From Pseudoduganella namucuonensis (GTDB lineage: Bacteria > Pseudomonadota > Gammaproteobacteria > Burkholderiales > Burkholderiaceae_D): DNA of 64,000 nt. A program made the position numbers and the translations under genes. Positions 60,546-64,000 of this stretch are shown one piece after another; within the stretch, counting starts at the first letter, position 1; every line of letters starts with the position of its first letter. The stretch lies in the NCBI RefSeq assembly GCF_900116645.1, contig NZ_FPBO01000007.1, positions 124,001-188,000 on the forward strand, read 5' to 3'. Below the pieces are notes generated by a model, which was not told the DNA's origin, searched no databases, and worked only from the letters and a program-made list of their open reading frames with translations.

Positions 60546-61211
60546 TCAAGCCCGCAGGAAGTGGAACAGATTGCGCAGCATGCCGGCCGTGGCGCCCCAG
60601 ATGTAGTAGCGCTGGTAGGGCATGGCGTAGAAGGTGCGCTTGCCGTTGGCCAGCTGGGCCGAGACGCGCTGGTGGTTCAGGCCGTCCATCAGGAAGGCCA
60701 GCGGCACCTCGAAGATCTCGGCCACCTCGCGCGGGTCCGGCGTCAGCTCGAACGGCGGCTTGAGCAGCGCCACCACCGGGCTCACGCTGTAGCCGGTGCC
60801 GGTGTAATAGGTGGGCAGCGTGCCCAGCACGTCGGCGTGCGCGCGCGCCAGGCCGATCTCCTCCTCCGCCTCGCGCAGCGCGGTGTCGACCGGGCCGGCG
60901 TCGTAGTCCTCGGCGCGGCCGCCGGGGAAGCTGATCTGGCCGGCGTGGTCGGTCAGGTGTGCGGTGCGCAAGGTCAGCAGCAGGGTCAGGCCGCGCTCGC
61001 GCTCGACCAGCGGCACCAGCACGGCGGCCGGCGTGGGCACGGCGCGCGTCGACATGCCGGCCTCGTCGGTGGTTTCGGGCAGCCACTCGGGCGGCAGCGC
61101 GAAGCGCGCGCGCAGCCAGTCGGGCGCCAGGCGCTCCGGGGCCACGGCCGGTTCGCCGGCGATCGAATCTATCGGGAGTTGCTGCGGGTCGAACACGAGC
61201 TTGGCCACCAT
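60546..61211 (-). CDS. Nudix hydrolase, CoA pyrophosphatase type (NudL-like)
   Basis: A 221-residue enzyme. LLLTLRTAHLTDHAGQISFPGG is the UPF0035 motif of CoA-type Nudix enzymes, followed by the Nudix box around 97-121 with REAEEEIGL catalytic glutamates. It should split CoA and derivatives into 3',5'-ADP and 4'-phosphopantetheine. No targeting signal. It follows rplS by 65 bases, downstream of the ribosomal operon. Confidence 0.9.
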   Translation of the reverse strand: MVAKLVFDPQQLPIDSIAGEPAVAPERLAPDWLRARFALPPEWLPETTDEAGMSTRAVPTPAAVLVPLVERERGLTLLLTLRTAHLTDHAGQISFPGGRAEDYDAGPVDTALREAEEEIGLARAHADVLGTLPTYYTGTGYSVSPVVALLKPPFELTPDPREVAEIFEVPLAFLMDGLNHQRVSAQLANGKRTFYAMPYQRYYIWGATAGMLRNLFHFLRA

Positions 61212-61276
61212 TGAGTCCCTTCAAATGCAAAAAAGGGGCACCACCCTGGCGCCCCTTTCCCCAAACCCAGTCGCTA

Positions 61277-61663
61277 TTACGCTTCTGCTTTTTTCGCCGC
61301 TGGGCGACGGTTTGGCAGTTTTTCCTTGATACGTGCGGATTTGCCCGAACGGTCGCGCAGGTAGTACAGCTTGGCGCGACGCACGTCGCCGCGGCGTTTC
61401 ACTTCGATCGAAGCGATCAGCGGGGAGTACAGCTGGAAGGTACGCTCGACGCCTTCGCCGGACGAGATCTTGCGAACGATGAAGTTCGAGTTCAGGCCGC
61501 GGTTGCGACGGGAGATCACCACGCCTTCGTACGCCTGGGCGCGCTTGCGGGTGCCTTCGACGACGTTGACGTTGACGACAACGGTATCGCCGGGGGCAAA
61601 TTCAGGGATGTTTTTGCCCAGGCGAGCGATTTCTTCTTGCTCGAGTTGTTGAATCAGGTTCAT
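61277..61663 (-). CDS. rplS: 50S ribosomal protein L19
   Basis: A 128-residue ribosomal protein at the 30S-50S interface. [59 protein letters not shown] and [21 protein letters not shown] are textbook L19. Start at 61663 (family start), not the upstream in-frame Met. Last gene of rpsP-rimM-trmD-rplS, 77 bases after trmD. Confidence 0.98.
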   Translation of the reverse strand: MNLIQQLEQEEIARLGKNIPEFAPGDTVVVNVNVVEGTRKRAQAYEGVVISRRNRGLNSNFIVRKISSGEGVERTFQLYSPLIASIEVKRRGDVRRAKLYYLRDRSGKSARIKEKLPNRRPAAKKAEA

Positions 61664-61740
61664 GTAAGACTCCAATAACCATCATGCCGGCGCGCACTTC
61701 GCCCGGTAGAGGATGGGGTTAAAACAGGCAGGCGGAATGC

Positions 61741-62517
61741 CTACTCGGCTACTGCGACGGGTTTTTCTAAACCCGCCAAAAACTTTTCATCCTGGCGCGT
61801 CAGCAATCCTGCCTCGCGCGCCTTGGACAGCAAATCCGGGCGCTTGCGCGCGGTCGCCTCCAGCATGCGCTGGCGGCGCCATTTCACGATCTCGGCGTGG
61901 TTGCCGCCCATCAGGACCGGCGGCACCGACTCGCCCTCGTACGTTTCCGGCCGCGTGTAATGCGGCGAATCGAGCAGGCCGTTGACGAAGCTGTCCTCGA
62001 CCGCCGAGGCGTCCGTGTTCAGCACGCCCGGCAACTGCCGCACCACCGCGTCCATCAGCGCCATCGCCGGCAATTCGCCGCCGGACAACACGAAGTCGCC
62101 CAGGCTGATCTCCTCGTCGACGCAGCGGTCCAGCAGGCGCTGGTCGACCGCCTCGTAGCGGCCGCACAGGATCACCAGGCCGGGCTCGGCTTTCAGCGCC
62201 ATCACGCGTTCGTGCGTCAGCTGCCTGCCCTGCGGCGACATGAACACCACCCGCGGCGCCGGCAGGCCGGCGTCCACCTGGCGCCGCTTCGCGGCGGCGA
62301 TGGTCGCCTCCAGCGGCTTGGCCAGCATCACCATGCCGGGACCGCCGCCGTAAGGGCGGTCGTCCACGGTGCGGTGGTTGTCGGTGGTGAAATCGCGCGG
62401 ATTCCACAGCGACAGGCCCCAACGTTGCTGCTCGAAGGCGCGGCGGGTGACACCCGACTGCGTCAGCGCGGCGAACATTTCCGGGAACAGGGTTACGACA
62501 TCGAATTGCATCGCCAT
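61741..62517 (-). CDS. trmD: tRNA (guanine-N1)-methyltransferase
   Basis: A 258-residue SPOUT-class methyltransferase that makes m1G37 in tRNAs and prevents +1 frameshifting. [13 protein letters not shown], the trefoil-knot SAM site with [35 protein letters not shown] and the D/S-type linker residues are standard. Starts MAMQFD at 62517 (or Met at 62511). 24 bases after rimM. Confidence 0.98.
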   Translation of the reverse strand: MAMQFDVVTLFPEMFAALTQSGVTRRAFEQQRWGLSLWNPRDFTTDNHRTVDDRPYGGGPGMVMLAKPLEATIAAAKRRQVDAGLPAPRVVFMSPQGRQLTHERVMALKAEPGLVILCGRYEAVDQRLLDRCVDEEISLGDFVLSGGELPAMALMDAVVRQLPGVLNTDASAVEDSFVNGLLDSPHYTRPETYEGESVPPVLMGGNHAEIVKWRRQRMLEATARKRPDLLSKAREAGLLTRQDEKFLAGLEKPVAVAE

Positions 62518-62541
62518 CCGGCTCCACAGGTACGCTGGCGA

Positions 62542-63081
62542 CTAATAGTCCAGGCCCCAGTCCACCGTGATCTTCTTGGCTTCCTTGTCCACCTTGATGA
62601 TGAACCGGTCGACAAACGGGATCAGGCGCTCGGCCTGCGCTACGCCCTCGGCGTCGGCGACCGGAGCGACCCGCAGTATCGACTGCGGACCGTTGCTCAT
62701 CATGTCGCCGACCACGCCCAGGTGTTCGCCCTGCAAATTCTCTACTGCCAGCCCGATCAGATCGGACCAGTAAAATTCATCTGTTTCCAGCTCGGGGAAA
62801 TGGCTGCGGCGCACATAGACGCCGGCGCCCTTCAGCGCCTCCGCCACGTCGCGGTCAGCCAGGCCCACCAACTGGGTCACGACGTCGCCGCCGTGCAGCT
62901 TGGCGCGGCGCACATCGACATCGTGCAGGCCGGGTTTATCCAGCCACCAGGTTTTGGCGTGCAACAAGGCATCCGCGTCGTCGGAAAAAGGGCGCACCCT
63001 GATTCCGCCCGCCAGGCCGTAGGCGCCGAAGACGAAGCCCACCTGCACCAGATCCTCGGGGACTTGCACCCCGGATGCCAT
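62542..63081 (-). CDS. rimM: Ribosome maturation factor RimM
   Basis: A 179-residue factor that binds S19 and helps 30S head assembly. VPEDLVQVGFVFGAYGLAGGIRVRPFSDD begins the beta-barrel RimM domain; the PRC-barrel half includes FYWSDLIGLAVENLQGEHLGVVGDMMSNGPQSIL and ends VDWGLDY. ATG 63081 gives the family start; a TTG at 63102 seven residues upstream is possible. Second gene of the operon. Confidence 0.96.
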   Translation of the reverse strand: MASGVQVPEDLVQVGFVFGAYGLAGGIRVRPFSDDADALLHAKTWWLDKPGLHDVDVRRAKLHGGDVVTQLVGLADRDVAEALKGAGVYVRRSHFPELETDEFYWSDLIGLAVENLQGEHLGVVGDMMSNGPQSILRVAPVADAEGVAQAERLIPFVDRFIIKVDKEAKKITVDWGLDY

Positions 63082-63108
63082 CTTGTCAGCCAAACCGGTC
63101 AATCAGAC

Positions 63109-63354
63109 TCAGGCTGCCTTGTTGGCGGCCACCAGGCGTGCGACGGCTGGGGACAGTTGCGCGCCAACGCCGGTCCAGTGGGCCAGACGGTCGGCGGTGA
63201 TGCGGAAGCCGACTTCAGCGCCCGAAGCCATTGGGTTGTAGAAGCCGATACGCTCGATGAAACGGCCATCGCGGCGGTTGCGCGAATCGGTTGCAACGAT
63301 GTTGAAGAACGGGCGCTTCTTGGCGCCTCCACGAGCTAAACGAATAACGACCAT
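63109..63354 (-). CDS. rpsP: 30S ribosomal protein S16
   Basis: An 81-residue ribosomal protein. [41 protein letters not shown] is the conserved S16 N-terminus, ending in a short basic tail. Start at 63354 by family. First gene of the operon, with a promoter about 45-70 bases upstream. Confidence 0.98.
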   Translation of the reverse strand: MVVIRLARGGAKKRPFFNIVATDSRNRRDGRFIERIGFYNPMASGAEVGFRITADRLAHWTGVGAQLSPAVARLVAANKAA

Positions 63355-63395
63355 AATTATTTCCAAAAAGTGTGCTGAGACGGAAAAAGCCGCAA

Positions 63396-63425
63396 ATTAT
63401 AGCGTGCTTTCTCTCCGCGCATCAA
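63396..63425 (-). promoter_or_regulatory. Sigma-70 promoter of the rpsP operon
   Basis: Minus strand: TTGATG (63425-63420), 18-base spacer, TATAAT (63401-63396), 42 bases before rpsP. The rest of the gap to 63572 shows nothing else clear. Confidence 0.7.
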
Positions 63426-63572
63426 GCAAATGTTGACAAGGGTGGGTTTGGGGCAATCGAAGATTATCCCCCACTCGCGCGGCGAGGGCAAGTGGCTTAT
63501 ACATAAAAAGGGCTGGGCCGGCGCCCGGTTTTGTCCCATACTTGCCGTTTTTCCGCCCTTTGGCCGTCGTTC

Positions 63573-63989
63573 ATGCCCACTCCGCACAAAAACAAGACCC
63601 TCGCCACGTTGCTGGCCTTCCTGCTCGGCGGCGCCGGGCTGCACCGCTTCTACCTGCGTGGCAAAAACGACACGTGGGGCTGGCTGCACGTGGCCGCCGC
63701 CGCCGCCGTCGGACTGGTGATGGCCGCCGCGCCGCGGGCCGACATCTATTTCAAGCTGCTGCCGCTGATCGTCTCCGTGCTGATCGGTTTCCTCGAGGCG
63801 CTGGTGCTGGGATTGATGTCCGACGAGAAGTGGGACGCCGCCTTCAACGCCGGCTCCGGCCGCCGCTCCGAGGCGCGCTGGCCGCTGGCCATCATCCTGG
63901 TGTCGACGCTGATGGTCGGCGCGGGCGGCCTGATCGCCGCCATCGCCCGCCTGTTCGACTTGCTGTACACTGGCGGGGCTTACGGCTAG
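63573..63989 (+). CDS. TM2-domain-like membrane protein
   Basis: A 138-residue protein. HKNKTLATLLAFLLGGAGLHRFYLRGKNDTWGWLHV is a TM2/NINE-type start (Gly-x-x-Gly-x-His-Arg-Phe-Tyr-Leu), followed by three more hydrophobic helices (AAAAAVGLVMAAAP, FKLLPLIVSVLIGFLEALVLGLM, LAIILVSTLMVGAGGLIAAIARL). Function unknown. Start MPTPHKNKT at 63573; the open frame before it has no family match. Confidence 0.8.
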   Translation: MPTPHKNKTLATLLAFLLGGAGLHRFYLRGKNDTWGWLHVAAAAAVGLVMAAAPRADIYFKLLPLIVSVLIGFLEALVLGLMSDEKWDAAFNAGSGRRSEARWPLAIILVSTLMVGAGGLIAAIARLFDLLYTGGAYG

Positions 63990-64000
63990 GCACTCGCCGC

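Overview
The window looks like a chromosomal piece of a high-GC betaproteobacterium. The best fit is Oxalobacteraceae (Massilia, Duganella or Telluria type). This is inference from gene content: rpsP-rimM-trmD-rplS order, a DUF3579 protein, a FimV-like protein, GspA/GspB, an HDOD protein, large TonB-dependent receptors and a chitin/GlcNAc regulon. There is no rRNA gene to confirm it. I saw no phage, insertion sequence, CRISPR array or tRNA. Apart from the gene cut by the left edge, all genes look intact.

Layout. 1-2.2 kb: the C-terminal part of a secreted M64-type peptidase with a DUF4214 tail, then two small proteins. 2.3-4.3 kb: NAD salvage (nicotinamidase, then nicotinate phosphoribosyltransferase). 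4.6-6.2 kb: an azoreductase divergent from a LysR regulator. 6.6-9.9 kb: a cheY-mcp-cheB chemotaxis operon. 10.1-12.2 kb: CbpM-CbpA co-chaperone and a secreted beta/gamma-crystallin. 12.3-19.2 kb: MATE pump, dipeptidyl-peptidase IV, CsbD, a methyltransferase and an M13 peptidase. 19.4-25.7 kb: HDOD protein, FliT-like protein behind a sigma-28 promoter, aminotransferase, FimV-like protein, fumarase C, S4 protein. 25.7-28.2 kb: a bufferin-type RiPP operon (DUF2282 precursor, MNIO/DUF692 enzyme fused to its DUF2063 partner, DoxX). 28.4-32.9 kb: YjfB-like motility protein, MobB, GspB-GspA, two small genes. 33-35.8 kb: LysR and a DUF2807 solenoid lipoprotein.

36-55.5 kb is a chitin/N-acetylglucosamine utilisation region. 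A ten-gene plus-strand operon encodes a GlcNAc kinase, a GntR repressor, NagA, a SIS-type deaminase, a sugar ABC importer, a GH3 hexosaminidase, an AmpG-like transporter and an ABC ATPase. It is followed by a TPR protein and a NagX-like membrane protein. A minus-strand set (TonB receptor, cupin_8 protein, GH18 chitinase) faces a second GntR regulator. Copies of a GGTATT-type direct-repeat operator sit at both promoters, which ties the two arms into one regulon: outer-membrane uptake, periplasmic cleavage, import, phosphorylation, deacetylation and deamination to fructose-6-phosphate.

55.5-64 kb: an M16 peptidase, a small secreted protein, DUF3579, a CbiB/AmpE-like membrane protein, a CoA-type Nudix hydrolase, the rpsP-rimM-trmD-rplS operon and a TM2-like membrane protein.

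Most notable: the bufferin operon with a one-chain MNIO-DUF2063 enzyme, whose linker contains a degenerate copy of a dispersed palindromic repeat found elsewhere in the window; a 49-bp near-perfect palindrome read through at the end of the ABC binding-protein gene; two orphan motility-type genes with sigma-28-like promoters; and a 39-residue alternating repeat solenoid.
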